Notes: generated by a model from the sequence alone, not told the origin. DNA of 43,321 nt from Variovorax soli NBRC 106424 (GCF_001591385.1 NZ_BCUU01000039.1:1-43321), one strand, 5' to 3'; shown: positions 1 through 11,574, counted from the first letter of the stretch. Translations and numbers: made by a program.

Positions 1-2054
1 GCCAGGCGCAGGCCGCAGCGCTCGGCCGCGAAAGCCAGCGCCAGGCGCGGCAGCCGGAGCCGGTGGCCCAGCGACTCTCCTTCCAGCAAGCAGCTGTCGG
101 CCTGGGCCACGTCGCCGCGCAGGCGCAGCAGGCGCGAGCGCGTGAGGTAGCCGGCGGTGGTCATCTCGGCCAGGCCATGGTCGTCCACATAGGGCAGGCC
201 CACTTCCAGGTAGTCCTGGGCGGCAGCGAGCTCGCCGCGCTCGTAGCAGACCTCGGCCGCCAGCAGCGCCAGCATGGAGCCCGCGTAGGAGGCCAGCCCC
301 AGGCTGCGTTCCACGATGGCGACGCCCGCGCCAACCTGCGCCATGGCCTCGTGGTAGTCGCCGCGACGCATCGCCGTCATCACGGCCAGGGCGGCCGCCC
401 AGGCCAGGCCGTAGTCGGCATGCGACTCGCCAAAGGCGCGGCGGGCGATCGCCAGAGCCTGCTCGCCCTGCTCGAAGGCATCGGTGGCGCAGCAGCCGCT
501 GGCCAATACGTTGGCTACCACGCCGGTGCAGAAGGCGTCGGCGCGCGGCCAGCTCTTGAGCCAGGTCTCGGCGCTGCCCTTGGCCTGCAGCGGCTCGCCC
601 ACGTGCGCCCAGTAGACGCAGCGGATCATCTCGACCATGCAGCGCAGCTCGTCGTCGCCGGTCTCGCCGCAAGCCTGCTCCAGCGCGCGCAGCTCGTGCT
701 CGGCTTCGAGGTAGCGGCGGGTGAGCACCAGCGACCAGGCATGGCCGACGCGGATCTTGGGCCGCGCATGCACCAGCTGCTGCGGCAAGCGCGCCAGCCA
801 GCCCAGCAAGGTGGCATGTTCGCCGCGGTGCTGCACCAGCTCGGCGGAGAAGTCGGCCACCAGGTCGGCGGCCCGCTCGAAGTCCTGCGCGTCGAAGGCA
901 TGGCCGATGGCCTCGTGCAGCAGGCCCTGGCGCTGGAACCAGGCGCTGGCGCGCAGGCTGATGGCGCGGCCGGCATCGGTGGGCCGCTCGCGGCTGCGTC
1001 CGCGCAGGTAGTCGGCGAACAGGTGGTGGTAGCGGAACCAGGTGCGGCTGCGGTCCAGCCCCGATAGGAACAGGTTGCGCGCCTGCACCTCGGCCAGCAT
1101 GGCGCGGCTGTCGCTGCGGCCCAGCACCTCGTCGCACAGCTCGGCGCAGAAGCGCTCGAGGCCGGCAGTGTCGAGCAGAAAATCGCGCAGATCGGGCCGC
1201 AGGCTGTCGAGCACATGCTCGCCCAGGTAGTCGGTGATGTCGCGGTCGGTGCCCGAGAAATCGCTCACGAAGGCGCCGCGGTCGCCGCTTTCGCGCAGGG
1301 CGAGCGAGGCCAGTTGCAGGCCGGCGATCCAGCCCTCGGTGCGATGGTGCAGCGCCTTGAGCTGCGCCCGCTCCAGCGGCGCGCCGCTCACGCGGCCGAC
1401 GAAATCGGCCGCCTCGTCCAGCGCCAGGCCGAAGTGCGATGCCTCCAGCTCCAGCAGTTGATTGCGCACCCGCCATTGGCTCAGCGGCAGCGGGGGGCGC
1501 GTGCGGCTGGCCACGACCACGCCCACGTTCGGCGGCAGGTGCCCCACCAGCCAGGCGACATGCCGGTGCACGCCCTCGTGCTGCACCAGGTGGAAGTCGT
1601 CGAGCACCAGCAGCAGCTGGCCCGTGCAGGCACTCAGGTCGCTCAGCAGCGAGGCGGCCATGGTGTCGGACGCGGCCAGGCTGCCGCCCGCGGTCTGCGC
1701 CAGCACGCTGCGCCCGAGGCGTGCGTCGGCATGGTTCAGCGCCGCGGCCAGGTAGCGAAAGAAGAGCAGCGGGTCGTTGTCCTGCGCATCCAGGCTCAGC
1801 CACGCGACGGTGATGCCGTGCGGCTCCAGCTGCGCCACGAACTGCGCGAGCGCGGTGGTCTTGCCGTAACCCGCCGGGGCGATGACGCTGACCAGCCGCT
1901 TGCCCAGGCCCGTGTGCAGCAGGGCCGAGAGCCCCGGGCGCGCCAGCAGCGTGGAAGACGAGAGCTGGGGCGCCACGAGCCGAGACTCCACCAGCACGCC
2001 GGCCGATGCCTTCGATGCGGCTGCTTCGGCGGCGGATCGGCGAGGCCGTGCCAT
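1..2054 (-). CDS. MalT-like LuxR-family ATP-dependent regulator, 3' end missing
   Basis: The frame is open to the window edge, so about 684 residues are visible and the C-terminus, where the LuxR helix-turn-helix of this family lies, is absent. A P-loop APAGYGKTT sits at residues 59-67. A Walker-B-like LLLVLDD follows, then the family signature RYHHLFADYLRG, then alanine-rich helical repeats. These are signal-transducing ATPases that bind an inducer through the repeats and activate transcription. I chose the ATG at 2054 because AGGAG lies 9 nt upstream; an in-frame ATG at 2072 is possible. It starts 35 nt after the thiolase stop, so it may be the last gene of that operon and control it (inference). 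Confidence 0.85.
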   Translation of the reverse strand, partial: MARPRRSAAEAAASKASAGVLVESRLVAPQLSSSTLLARPGLSALLHTGLGKRLVSVIAPAGYGKTTALAQFVAQLEPHGITVAWLSLDAQDNDPLLFFRYLAAALNHADARLGRSVLAQTAGGSLAASDTMAASLLSDLSACTGQLLLVLDDFHLVQHEGVHRHVAWLVGHLPPNVGVVVASRTRPPLPLSQWRVRNQLLELEASHFGLALDEAADFVGRVSGAPLERAQLKALHHRTEGWIAGLQLASLALRESGDRGAFVSDFSGTDRDITDYLGEHVLDSLRPDLRDFLLDTAGLERFCAELCDEVLGRSDSRAMLAEVQARNLFLSGLDRSRTWFRYHHLFADYLRGRSRERPTDAGRAISLRASAWFQRQGLLHEAIGHAFDAQDFERAADLVADFSAELVQHRGEHATLLGWLARLPQQLVHARPKIRVGHAWSLVLTRRYLEAEHELRALEQACGETGDDELRCMVEMIRCVYWAHVGEPLQAKGSAETWLKSWPRADAFCTGVVANVLASGCCATDAFEQGEQALAIARRAFGESHADYGLAWAAALAVMTAMRRGDYHEAMAQVGAGVAIVERSLGLASYAGSMLALLAAEVCYERGELAAAQDYLEVGLPYVDDHGLAEMTTAGYLTRSRLLRLRGDVAQADSCLLEGESLGHRLRLPRLALAFAAERCGLRL

Positions 2055-2088
2055 GGCGGAGGGCTCCTGCATGCGTTGAGCGGGCCTT

Positions 2089-3273
2089 TCAGTGTGCCTG
2101 ATACAGCGTGACCACGCACGCCCCGCCCAGGCCCAGGTTGTGCTGCAGGCCCAGGCGCGCGCCTTGCACCTGGCGCGCCTCGGCCGTGCCGCGCAACTGG
2201 TGCGTCAGCTCGAAGCACTGCGCCAGCCCGGTGGCGCCCAGCGGATGGCCCTTGGACAGCAGGCCGCCCGACGGGTTGGTCACGACCTGGCCGCCGTAGG
2301 TGTTGCGGCCATCGGCAATGAAGGCGGCGGCCTCGCCCTCGGCGCACAGGCCCAGCGCCTCGTAGCTGATGAGCTCGTTGTGGGCGAAGCAGTCGTGCAG
2401 CTCGACCACGTCCAGCTCTGCCGGCCCGACGCCCGCCGCTTCGTAGACCTGGCGCGCTGCCGCCTGGCTCATGCCGTAGCCCACCAGGGCCATCATGTCG
2501 CGGCTGTCGAAGGTGTCCGGCGTGTCGGTGGTCATGGCCTGGGCGCGGATGGAGACGTCGGTGCGCAGGCCCTGGCGGCGCGCGAAGTCCTCGCTCACCA
2601 GCACCGCCGCCGCCGCGCCGCAGGTGGGCGGGCAGGCCATCAGCCGCGTAAGCACGCCGGGCCAGAGCATGGGCGCGTTCATCACGTCTTCGGTCGTCAA
2701 CTCCTGGCGCAAGAGCGCCAGCGGGTTGCGCGCCGCATGCCGGCTGGCCTTGGCGCGAATGGCCGCGAAGGCTTCGAGCGGCGTGCCGTGGTTGCGCATG
2801 TGTGCCAGGCCCGCGCCGCCGAAGTAGCGCAGCGCCAGCGGCAGCTCTGGCATGCCGACCAGGTCGGCCGCGAGTGCGTCGAATTTCTCGAAGGGGCTGG
2901 GCCGGTCGTCGAACACGGTGCCCAGCGCGCCGGGCTTCATCTGCTCGAAACCCAGCGCCAGCACGCAGTCGGCCGCGCCGCCTTCGATGGCCTGCCGTGC
3001 CAGGTACAGCGCGGTGGAACCGGTCGAGCAGTTGTTGTTGACGTTGACCACCGGGATGCCCGTCATGCCCAGGCCGTAGAGCGCGCGCTGCCCGCTGGTG
3101 GAGTCGCCATACACATAGCCCGCGTAGGCCTGCTGCACGGCTTCGTAGCCGATGCCGGCATCGGCCAGCGCCAGTTGCCCTGCCCTCGCGCCCATGGCCG
3201 GATAGGGTTCGTTCGCCCCCGGCTTGACGAAGGGGATCATGCCCACGCCGGCGATGAACACGCGCCGACTCAT
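2089..3273 (-). CDS. SCP2-type thiolase / lipid-transfer protein
   Basis: This 394-residue protein belongs to the thiolase superfamily, SCPx/lipid-transfer branch. Visible motifs are the nucleophile region NNNCSTGS (Cys82), HDCFAHNE (about 293-300) and GHPLGATG (342-349, His343). Members cleave or condense beta-ketoacyl-CoA; steroid and branched-chain degradation thiolases belong to this branch. It overlaps the upstream synthetase gene by 4 bp (ATGA), so the two are translationally coupled. It is probably the last enzyme of the CoA-dependent pathway encoded here, releasing acetyl- or propionyl-CoA (inference). The substrate is unknown. Confidence 0.9.
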   Translation of the reverse strand: MSRRVFIAGVGMIPFVKPGANEPYPAMGARAGQLALADAGIGYEAVQQAYAGYVYGDSTSGQRALYGLGMTGIPVVNVNNNCSTGSTALYLARQAIEGGAADCVLALGFEQMKPGALGTVFDDRPSPFEKFDALAADLVGMPELPLALRYFGGAGLAHMRNHGTPLEAFAAIRAKASRHAARNPLALLRQELTTEDVMNAPMLWPGVLTRLMACPPTCGAAAAVLVSEDFARRQGLRTDVSIRAQAMTTDTPDTFDSRDMMALVGYGMSQAAARQVYEAAGVGPAELDVVELHDCFAHNELISYEALGLCAEGEAAAFIADGRNTYGGQVVTNPSGGLLSKGHPLGATGLAQCFELTHQLRGTAEARQVQGARLGLQHNLGLGGACVVTLYQAH

Positions 3274-4811
3274 TGGCTACCTTTCTGCAGCATCGCGGCC
3301 CGCACGTCCTTCTTCATCACCTTGCCGACCTTGGAACGCGGCAGCTGCGGCCAGAACTCCACCTGCTTGGGCGCCTTGACGCTGCCGATGCGCGCCTTGA
3401 CGAAGGCCATCACTTCCTCGGCCGCCAGGCTGCAGCCCGGCCGCAACTCCAGCACTGCCACCACGCGCTCGCCCCACTTGTCGTCGGGCAGGCCGATGAC
3501 GGCGCTGTCCTGCACGTCGGGGTGCTGCATGAGGGCGGATTCCACCTCCACCGAATAGACGTTGAAGCCGCCCGTGATGATCATGTCCTTGGCCCGGTCG
3601 ACGATGTAGAGAAAGCCGTCTTCGTCCAGGTAGCCGATATCGCCCGTGTGGTGCCAGCCGTGGCGCGAGGCCTCGGCGGTGGCGGCCGCGTCCTGGTAGT
3701 AGCCGGCCATCACCAGCGAGGAGCGCACCACGATCTCGCCACGCTCGCCGCTGGGCAGCAGTTGGCCATTCGCATCCATGGTGGCCACCTGCACCAGCGG
3801 CCCGGGCCGGCCGGCGGAAGACAGGCGCTGGCGCGCCACCGTGCCGTCGGCGTTGAAGTGCTCGGCCGGCGGCATCATCGAAATCATCATCGGCGCCTCG
3901 GTCTGGCCGAAAAGCTGCGCCATCACCGGGCCGATTTTTCCCAGCGCCTCTTCCAGCCGCGCGGCTGCGATGGGCGCGGCGCCATACCAGAAGCATTGCA
4001 GCGAATCGCGCCGGGTGCCGGCCAGCTTTTCATGCTGCAGCAGCATGTAGATCAGCGTGGGCGGCAGGAAGGTATGGGTGACGCGATGGCGCTCGATGAG
4101 CGCGAGGAAGTCACCCAGGTCCGGTTTGGGCATGATGACGATTCGCCCGCCCAGTGCCATCACCGGCAGGCACAGCACACCGGCCGCATGGGTGAGCGGC
4201 GCCAGCGCCAGGTAGCAGGGCCGGCCGCGGAAGGGATAGCCCATGAGCGTGAGGGCCGACATGGTCTCCAGGTTGCGGCCGGTGAGCATCACGCCCTTGG
4301 GCCGGCCGGTGGTGCCGCCGGTGCCGGCGATCATGGCCACGTCGTCGGGCGGCGCAATGTCGATGGGCTCGTCGGCCAGGCCCTCCAGCCATTCGTCCAT
4401 GGACGGGGCGAAGGGCTGCTGCTGGTCCAGGCACACCATGGCGCGCAACTTCGGAAGCTGCGCGCGCATCTGCTCCACCATGGGTGCGTAGTTGCCGTGG
4501 AAGACCAGGCAGGCGCAGTCGAAGGCATCGAGCACATAGGCGTTCTCGCTCGCCTCGTTGCGCGGGTTGATGGGGCACCACACGCAGCCCGCGCGCGAAA
4601 TGCCGAACACGGTGGCGAAGGCATGCGCATCGTTGCTCGACAGCACCGCCACCTTGTCGCCGGGCCGGATGCCGGCGCGCTGCAGGCCGCGCGCCACGCG
4701 CCAGCTCAAGCGCTGCACCTGCGCATAGCTCAGGTCGCGCTCGCCCATCGTGAGGCAAGGCGAATCGGCGCCCAGCTGGGCGCCCTTGTCCAGGTAGTCG
4801 ACGAGGCGCAC
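3270..4811 (-). CDS. Class I acyl-CoA synthetase (AMP-forming)
   Basis: This 513-residue ANL-superfamily ligase activates a carboxylic acid with ATP and CoA through an acyl-adenylate. The phosphate-binding motif GTGGTTGRPKG is at 163-173. The adenylate motif region YLALAPLTHAAG and the hinge TGDIGYLDEDGFLYIVDRAK are visible, as is the catalytic-lysine region KVGKVMKKD near the C-terminus. It starts at GTG 4811, 6 nt after the stop of the reductase gene, and overlaps the thiolase gene by 4 bp. Length is normal for a medium- or long-chain or aromatic acyl-CoA ligase. Which acid it uses cannot be read from the sequence. Confidence 0.92.
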   Translation of the reverse strand: MRLVDYLDKGAQLGADSPCLTMGERDLSYAQVQRLSWRVARGLQRAGIRPGDKVAVLSSNDAHAFATVFGISRAGCVWCPINPRNEASENAYVLDAFDCACLVFHGNYAPMVEQMRAQLPKLRAMVCLDQQQPFAPSMDEWLEGLADEPIDIAPPDDVAMIAGTGGTTGRPKGVMLTGRNLETMSALTLMGYPFRGRPCYLALAPLTHAAGVLCLPVMALGGRIVIMPKPDLGDFLALIERHRVTHTFLPPTLIYMLLQHEKLAGTRRDSLQCFWYGAAPIAAARLEEALGKIGPVMAQLFGQTEAPMMISMMPPAEHFNADGTVARQRLSSAGRPGPLVQVATMDANGQLLPSGERGEIVVRSSLVMAGYYQDAAATAEASRHGWHHTGDIGYLDEDGFLYIVDRAKDMIITGGFNVYSVEVESALMQHPDVQDSAVIGLPDDKWGERVVAVLELRPGCSLAAEEVMAFVKARIGSVKAPKQVEFWPQLPRSKVGKVMKKDVRAAMLQKGSQ

Positions 4812-4817
4812 TTCGCG

Positions 4818-5948
4818 TCAAGCCATATGGCGGGTGATGACCGGTGACTGCACCAGCCCGAAGCTGCGCAGCGCGCCCAGCAGCTCGTGATGCCCGAAAG
4901 CCTGGCAGCCCGAGGCGAAGCCCGCACGGCGCGGCGGCTGCTGCAGCAGCGTGGCCGCGGCATAAGCCTGCAGCAGCCCGGTCTGCTTGTAGTTGCAGTT
5001 GCCGAAGATCACGCAATGCACCCGGCCCAGCGGCCCGCTCGCATGCACCGAGTCGACCGACTTGTTGATGCGCGGGTTCTCGCGCGGCGGCATGGTGTTC
5101 ATCACGCCGGCCGCGGTCTGGGCCAGCGCCGCGTAGCGGTCGTCGTCGTTCATGCCCTCGGTGGCCTTGAGCGCCGCCGCCACGATCTGCGGCACGCCCA
5201 TCATCAGCGGCTTGTTGAACACGCCGCCCAGCACCTTGACGTTGGCCACGCGCGGATCGCGCCTGAACCACACCGGGTGCGAGGTGCCGCCCCAGGGCAG
5301 CGCCAGCGCCATCTCGTGCTGACCCGGAATGGCCAGCTGGTACAGGCCCGCATCCGGCTGCCACTCCTTGTACTGGTTCTGCTCCAGGTAGAAGGCCTTG
5401 GAGGTCGCCGCGTTGACCAGGATGGTCTGCGTCGACGCGATGGTGGGGCTGCCGCCCCAGAACACCGCGATGTCCAGCGTGTCCAGCCCCGGCGTCTCCA
5501 GGCACAGCTGGGCCGCGATCTCCCCAGTCGTGTACATCTGGGCCAGGCCCGGTGACAGCAGCAAACCCTTGTCGGCGAACTTGGCGCCCCATTCGTTGTC
5601 CAGCGTGATGAGCCAGTCCTGCTCGCCGGTGGTGTCGGTGTAGTGGCATCTGGCGGCCAGGCAGGCCTCGACCACTTCAGGGCCGAACCGGGCGAAGGGG
5701 CCCACGGTGTTGAGCACCACCGAGGCGCCGGTGAACAGCTCGGTGAGCGCCTTGACCGAATGCGCCACCTCCACCACCTCATAGCTCGCGGTCTCGATGC
5801 CGGGCACGTTGGACTTCATCGCCGCCTCGATCTTCTCGGCGCTGCGGCCTGCGGCAATGAAGGGGATGTTGTATTCGCGCAGGTATTCGCACACCAGGCG
5901 CCCGGTGTAGCCCGAGGCGCCGTAGACCACTACTGGTTTCTTGCTCAT
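4818..5948 (-). CDS. Saccharopine-dehydrogenase-like NAD(P)-binding reductase
   Basis: This 376-residue protein opens with a Rossmann fold (VVVYGASGYTG, residues 7-17) of the saccharopine dehydrogenase N-terminal type. That family also includes trans-acting enoyl reductases. The conserved LNTVGPFARFG and YTDTTGEQ segments fit this group. No lysine-pathway neighbour is present; it sits between SDR genes and a CoA ligase/thiolase pair, so a role as a reductase or dehydrogenase in a catabolic or lipid-modifying pathway is more likely than saccharopine metabolism (inference). It lies 33 nt downstream of the SDR gene and 6 nt upstream of the ligase gene. Confidence 0.8.
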   Translation of the reverse strand: MSKKPVVVYGASGYTGRLVCEYLREYNIPFIAAGRSAEKIEAAMKSNVPGIETASYEVVEVAHSVKALTELFTGASVVLNTVGPFARFGPEVVEACLAARCHYTDTTGEQDWLITLDNEWGAKFADKGLLLSPGLAQMYTTGEIAAQLCLETPGLDTLDIAVFWGGSPTIASTQTILVNAATSKAFYLEQNQYKEWQPDAGLYQLAIPGQHEMALALPWGGTSHPVWFRRDPRVANVKVLGGVFNKPLMMGVPQIVAAALKATEGMNDDDRYAALAQTAAGVMNTMPPRENPRINKSVDSVHASGPLGRVHCVIFGNCNYKQTGLLQAYAAATLLQQPPRRAGFASGCQAFGHHELLGALRSFGLVQSPVITRHMA

Positions 5949-5981
5949 TGCACTTGTCTCCTTGGAATTGGGTTGCTGCGT

Positions 5982-6752
5982 TCACAGCAGCGACGAACTG
6001 ATGCCGCCGTCCAGCACGAAGCCGCTGCCGTTGGAAAAGCTGGAGCGTTCCGAGGCCAGGAACACGGCCAGGTGGGCCACCTCTTCCACCTTGCCGTAGC
6101 GTCCCTGGCGCTGCGCCACCACCGCGCCGAAGTCGGGCAGGTTGAGCTGCGCCTCGAACTCGGGGATGTGCGAGGTCACCAGCTCGGTGTCGATGAAGGC
6201 CGGCAGGATCGCGTTGACCCGCACCTTGTGCGCGCGCAGCTCGATGGCCGCCGTCTGCGTGAGCGAGACCACGCCCGCCTTGGCCGCCGCATAGCTGCCG
6301 ATGAGCGGGCACGCCGCCTTGGCCGTGACCGAGGCCATGTTGACGATGCAGCCGCCGCCCGCCGCGATGATGGCCGGCGCCGCATGGCGGATGCACAGGA
6401 ACACGCCGTCCAGGTTGACCGAGGTGACCTCGCGCCATTCCTCGTAGCTGGTGGCCACCAGCGGCGCCACGCGTGCCACGCCGGCATTGGGCACCATGAT
6501 GTCCAGGCGGCCATGCCTGGCCACCGCCGCGTCGACCAATGCCTGGACCTGCGCCGAGTCGCGCACGTCGCAGGCCACGGCCATGGCACCGCCGGGCAGC
6601 GAATCGGCCACCTTCTGCGCCGCGGCCGCGTCGATGTCGGACACCACCACCTTCGCGCCTTCGGCGGCATAGGCTCGCGCCACCGCCTCGCCCAGGCCGC
6701 GCCCCGCGCCGGTGACGATGGCGACCTTGTCTTGCAACAACTTCGTGCTCAT
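5982..6752 (-). CDS. SDR-family oxidoreductase (second of two)
   Basis: This classical short-chain dehydrogenase has 256 residues. The NAD(P)-binding motif TGAGRGLG is at 14-21. PNAG at 88-91 replaces the usual NNAG. The catalytic set is Ser141 and Tyr154-x3-Lys158 (YAAAK), and the C-terminus LDGGISSSLL is typical. Aspartate at the end of beta-2 (VVSDID) favours NAD over NADP. The start at 6752 is set by a 4-bp ATGA overlap with the upstream SDR gene; a longer in-frame extension to 6971 runs inside that gene and is rejected. It probably oxidises a beta-hydroxyacyl or alcohol intermediate (inference). Confidence 0.92.
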   Translation of the reverse strand: MSTKLLQDKVAIVTGAGRGLGEAVARAYAAEGAKVVVSDIDAAAAQKVADSLPGGAMAVACDVRDSAQVQALVDAAVARHGRLDIMVPNAGVARVAPLVATSYEEWREVTSVNLDGVFLCIRHAAPAIIAAGGGCIVNMASVTAKAACPLIGSYAAAKAGVVSLTQTAAIELRAHKVRVNAILPAFIDTELVTSHIPEFEAQLNLPDFGAVVAQRQGRYGKVEEVAHLAVFLASERSSFSNGSGFVLDGGISSSLL

Positions 6753-7510
6753 AGCAATCCGGCGGAAAGCCCGCCGTCCAGGATGTAGTGGGAGCCGGTG
6801 GTCCAGCTGGCGGCGTCGGAGGCGAGGAACGCAACCATCTCGGCCACCTCCTGCGGCGTGCCCAGGCGCCCCTGCTTGGCGGCGACCAGGGCATCGAAGG
6901 GAACGCCCACGGCGGCTTCGACCGTGGGAATGAGGCGCTCCACCATGGCGGTGCCCACGAAGCCCGGGCACACCGCATTGACGCGCACCCCGGCCGGCTT
7001 GAGCTCGGCCGCCGCGGTGCGGGTGAGCTGCAGCACCGCCGCCTTCGAGGCCGCATAGCAGCCGAAGAGCGGTACGCCGTTGGTGCCCGCCAGCGAGGAG
7101 ATGTTGACGATGCTTCCCCGCCCCGAGGCCACCAGCGCGCCCAGCGCCTCTTTCATGCCCAGGAACACGCCCTTGACGTTGATGGCCATGAGCCGCTCGT
7201 ATTCATCCTCGCTGTGGTCCAGCAGCGGCTTGACGATCTCGATGCCGGCGTTGTTGATGAGCGTGTCCATGCCGCCGAAGGCCTGCGTCGTGGCCTCGAC
7301 GGCGCGCCGCAGGTTGGCCGCCGAGGTCACGTTGCAGCGCACCGAGCGGGCCATGGGCCCGATGGCGTCGGCCGCCTTGGCCGCGCCCGCCTCGTCGATG
7401 TCGGCAAGCATCACCTGCGCACCGCGCTGGGCGAACAATCGGGCAATGGCCAGGCCCAGGCCCTGCGCCGCACCCGTCACGAGGGCTCGTCGGCCCTGCA
7501 GTTCGATCAT
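6749..7510 (-). CDS. SDR-family oxidoreductase (first of two)
   Basis: This 253-residue classical SDR is the promoter-proximal gene of the minus-strand catabolic operon. TGAAQGLG is at 12-19, NNAG at 86-89, serine at 138-139 and YAASK (Tyr152, Lys156). The C-terminus LDGGLSAGLL resembles that of its neighbour, suggesting an old duplication. ADIDEAG at the end of beta-2 points to NAD. The ATG at 7510 is chosen because AGGAG lies 8 nt upstream; an in-frame extension to 7558 has no such site. It is divergent from the binding-protein gene at 7691, with about 180 bp of shared control region. Confidence 0.92.
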   Translation of the reverse strand: MIELQGRRALVTGAAQGLGLAIARLFAQRGAQVMLADIDEAGAAKAADAIGPMARSVRCNVTSAANLRRAVEATTQAFGGMDTLINNAGIEIVKPLLDHSEDEYERLMAINVKGVFLGMKEALGALVASGRGSIVNISSLAGTNGVPLFGCYAASKAAVLQLTRTAAAELKPAGVRVNAVCPGFVGTAMVERLIPTVEAAVGVPFDALVAAKQGRLGTPQEVAEMVAFLASDAASWTTGSHYILDGGLSAGLL

Positions 7511-7690
7511 GGGGTTGTCTCCTGTCCGCGTTCGGTTCACGCGTGACAGGAATTGCATCAGCGCGGGCGCTGGCGGGGCCCCAACAAAAGGTTGGTTTTT
7601 CTTGCTGCGACGCAGCAGCGGGCAGGGTTAAGCTGCGCCCGCGCCGCATCCGGCGACTCGCCATTCACACCACGAAGGAGCTACACGCCC

Positions 7691-8470
7691 ATGTTCCCCA
7701 AGAAAATCCTCGCCCTGGCCACCGTCGCGCTGGCCGCGCTCGGCTTCACGCACGCCTCGCAGGCCGGTCCGCGCCTGGACAAGGTCATGGAAAGCAAGGT
7801 GCTGCGCGTGGGCACGCCGGGCGACTACCGGCCCTTCGCCATCAAGGCCGATGCCGGCTTCGCGGGCCATGACATCGACGTGATCGAGGCCATGGCCAAG
7901 GAGCTGGGCGTGAAGGTGGAATACGTGCAGACCAGCTGGCCGAACCTGATGAAGGACATCCAGTCCGACAAGTTCGACGTGGCCGTGGGCGGCATCACCC
8001 GCAACGTGACGCGCATCCGCCAGGTGGCCATGCTGCCGGGCTATGCGCCCTTCGGGAAGGTGGCCCTGGTGCGCGCGGCCGACAAGGCCAGGTTCACCAA
8101 GCCGGACGACCTCAACCAGCCCGGCGTGCGGGTGATCAAGAACCCGGGCGGCACCAACGAGGCCTACGTGCTGGCCAACCTGAAGGCCGCGCAGGTGAGT
8201 ACGCACGAGAAGAACGCGGAGATTCCCGGCCTGATCGCCGAAGGCAAGGGCGACGCGATGATCACCGAAACCTACGAGGCCCTGCACTACAGCAAGGCCG
8301 ACCCGCGCCTGTACGCCGCCTACCTGGACGCACCGCTCACGCCCACCAACTGGCTGGGCTTCATGCTGCCCGCGGACGACGCGGACTACACGCGGGTGAT
8401 GGGCTTCACCTGGGACCTGCTGGACAAGCGCGGCACGCTCAAGCAGGCCGCGGACAAGTGGCTGAAGTAG
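7691..8470 (+). CDS. Periplasmic solute-binding protein resembling cyclohexadienyl dehydratase (PheC-like)
   Basis: This 259-residue protein has a Sec signal peptide (KK, then a hydrophobic stretch, ending about ASQA). The mature part is an SBP_bac_3 fold. It shares with Pseudomonas PheC the segments VGTPGDYRPF, TSWPNLM, RIRQV and NPGGTNE. PheC itself is a periplasmic enzyme that turns prephenate or arogenate into phenylpyruvate or phenylalanine and evolved from amino-acid binding proteins. The product may therefore be that enzyme, a related dehydratase, or a plain receptor. No ABC permease genes lie beside it, which slightly favours an enzyme. GAAGGAG lies 10 nt before the ATG. Confidence 0.8.
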   Translation: MFPKKILALATVALAALGFTHASQAGPRLDKVMESKVLRVGTPGDYRPFAIKADAGFAGHDIDVIEAMAKELGVKVEYVQTSWPNLMKDIQSDKFDVAVGGITRNVTRIRQVAMLPGYAPFGKVALVRAADKARFTKPDDLNQPGVRVIKNPGGTNEAYVLANLKAAQVSTHEKNAEIPGLIAEGKGDAMITETYEALHYSKADPRLYAAYLDAPLTPTNWLGFMLPADDADYTRVMGFTWDLLDKRGTLKQAADKWLK

Positions 8471-8480
8471 GAGCATTTCT

Positions 8481-8578
8481 CCTTCCCCCTTTGGGGGAAG
8501 GCCGGGATGGGGGCATGGGCTGCGCCGGCAATTGGCGCCGTGCGTGCCCCCACCCAACCCTCCCCCAGCGGGGGAGGG
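8481..8578. repeat. Intergenic nested inverted repeat (REP/BIME-like)
   Basis: Two perfect hairpins with 9-bp stems bound this element: CCTTCCCCC/GGGGGAAGG at 8481-8501 and CCCTCCCCC/GGGGGAGGG at 8558-8578. The inner flanks GGGATGGGGGCA and TGCCCCCACCC also pair with one insertion, so the whole unit is a larger inverted repeat. It fills the gap between two convergent genes. C-rich/G-rich elements of this type are common, multi-copy intergenic repeats in Burkholderiales, and can serve as bidirectional terminators or RNA stabilisers. Copy number cannot be judged from one window. Confidence 0.7.
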
Positions 8579-8584
8579 CTTCAA

Positions 8585-8923
8585 TCAAGAGTCGACGGGA
8601 CGGGAGCGCACGTCGGTCACGTCCGCCACGCCGGGGCGGCCCAGGTTGGCCACCGGGCTGCTCACGGATTCGCCGCGCGCACGGGCGGCGGTGACGTCGG
8701 CGGCAGACGGCTCGCCCTGGCGGGCCGCCGCTGCACGAAAGCGCTCGAAGCCCTGCCCCGGATGAAAGCGCATGACCCAGGGGTTGACCGGCTGCCCGGT
8801 CAGCTTGGCCCAGCCATAGCGCAGGGCCCACAGTGCCGCCAGCAGCAGCACCGCAAAGGCGATGCTGGCGGCGAACACCAGGCCCATCAGGAACAGGGCG
8901 ACGCGAAGTAGGAAATTGAACAT
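8585..8923 (-). CDS. Small membrane protein of unknown function downstream of clpB
   Basis: This 112-residue protein has one clear hydrophobic segment (about residues 5-36), a short basic WAKLTGQPVNPW region, and a charged, probably disordered tail. It begins 6 nt after the clpB stop, so it is very likely cotranscribed with clpB. I do not recognise a functional family. Topology would place the C-terminal tail on one side of the inner membrane. The link with clpB suggests heat-inducible expression but not a function. Confidence 0.65.
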   Translation of the reverse strand: MFNFLLRVALFLMGLVFAASIAFAVLLLAALWALRYGWAKLTGQPVNPWVMRFHPGQGFERFRAAAARQGEPSAADVTAARARGESVSSPVANLGRPGVADVTDVRSRPVDS

Positions 8924-8929
8924 CCGTGT

Positions 8930-11554
<2,625 letters not shown>

Positions 11555-11574
11555 TTGGCTTGATTCCTGCAATC

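Noticed and set aside
63..1067. Plus-strand frame antisense to the MalT-like gene
   Set aside because: The minus strand has a P-loop and the RYHHLFADYLRG signature in a continuous frame.
7581..7600. Short hairpin plus T5 (CCAAC/GTTGG) in the divergent region as a terminator or attenuator
   Set aside because: The stem is only 5 bp and the place, between two divergent starts, gives no transcript to end.
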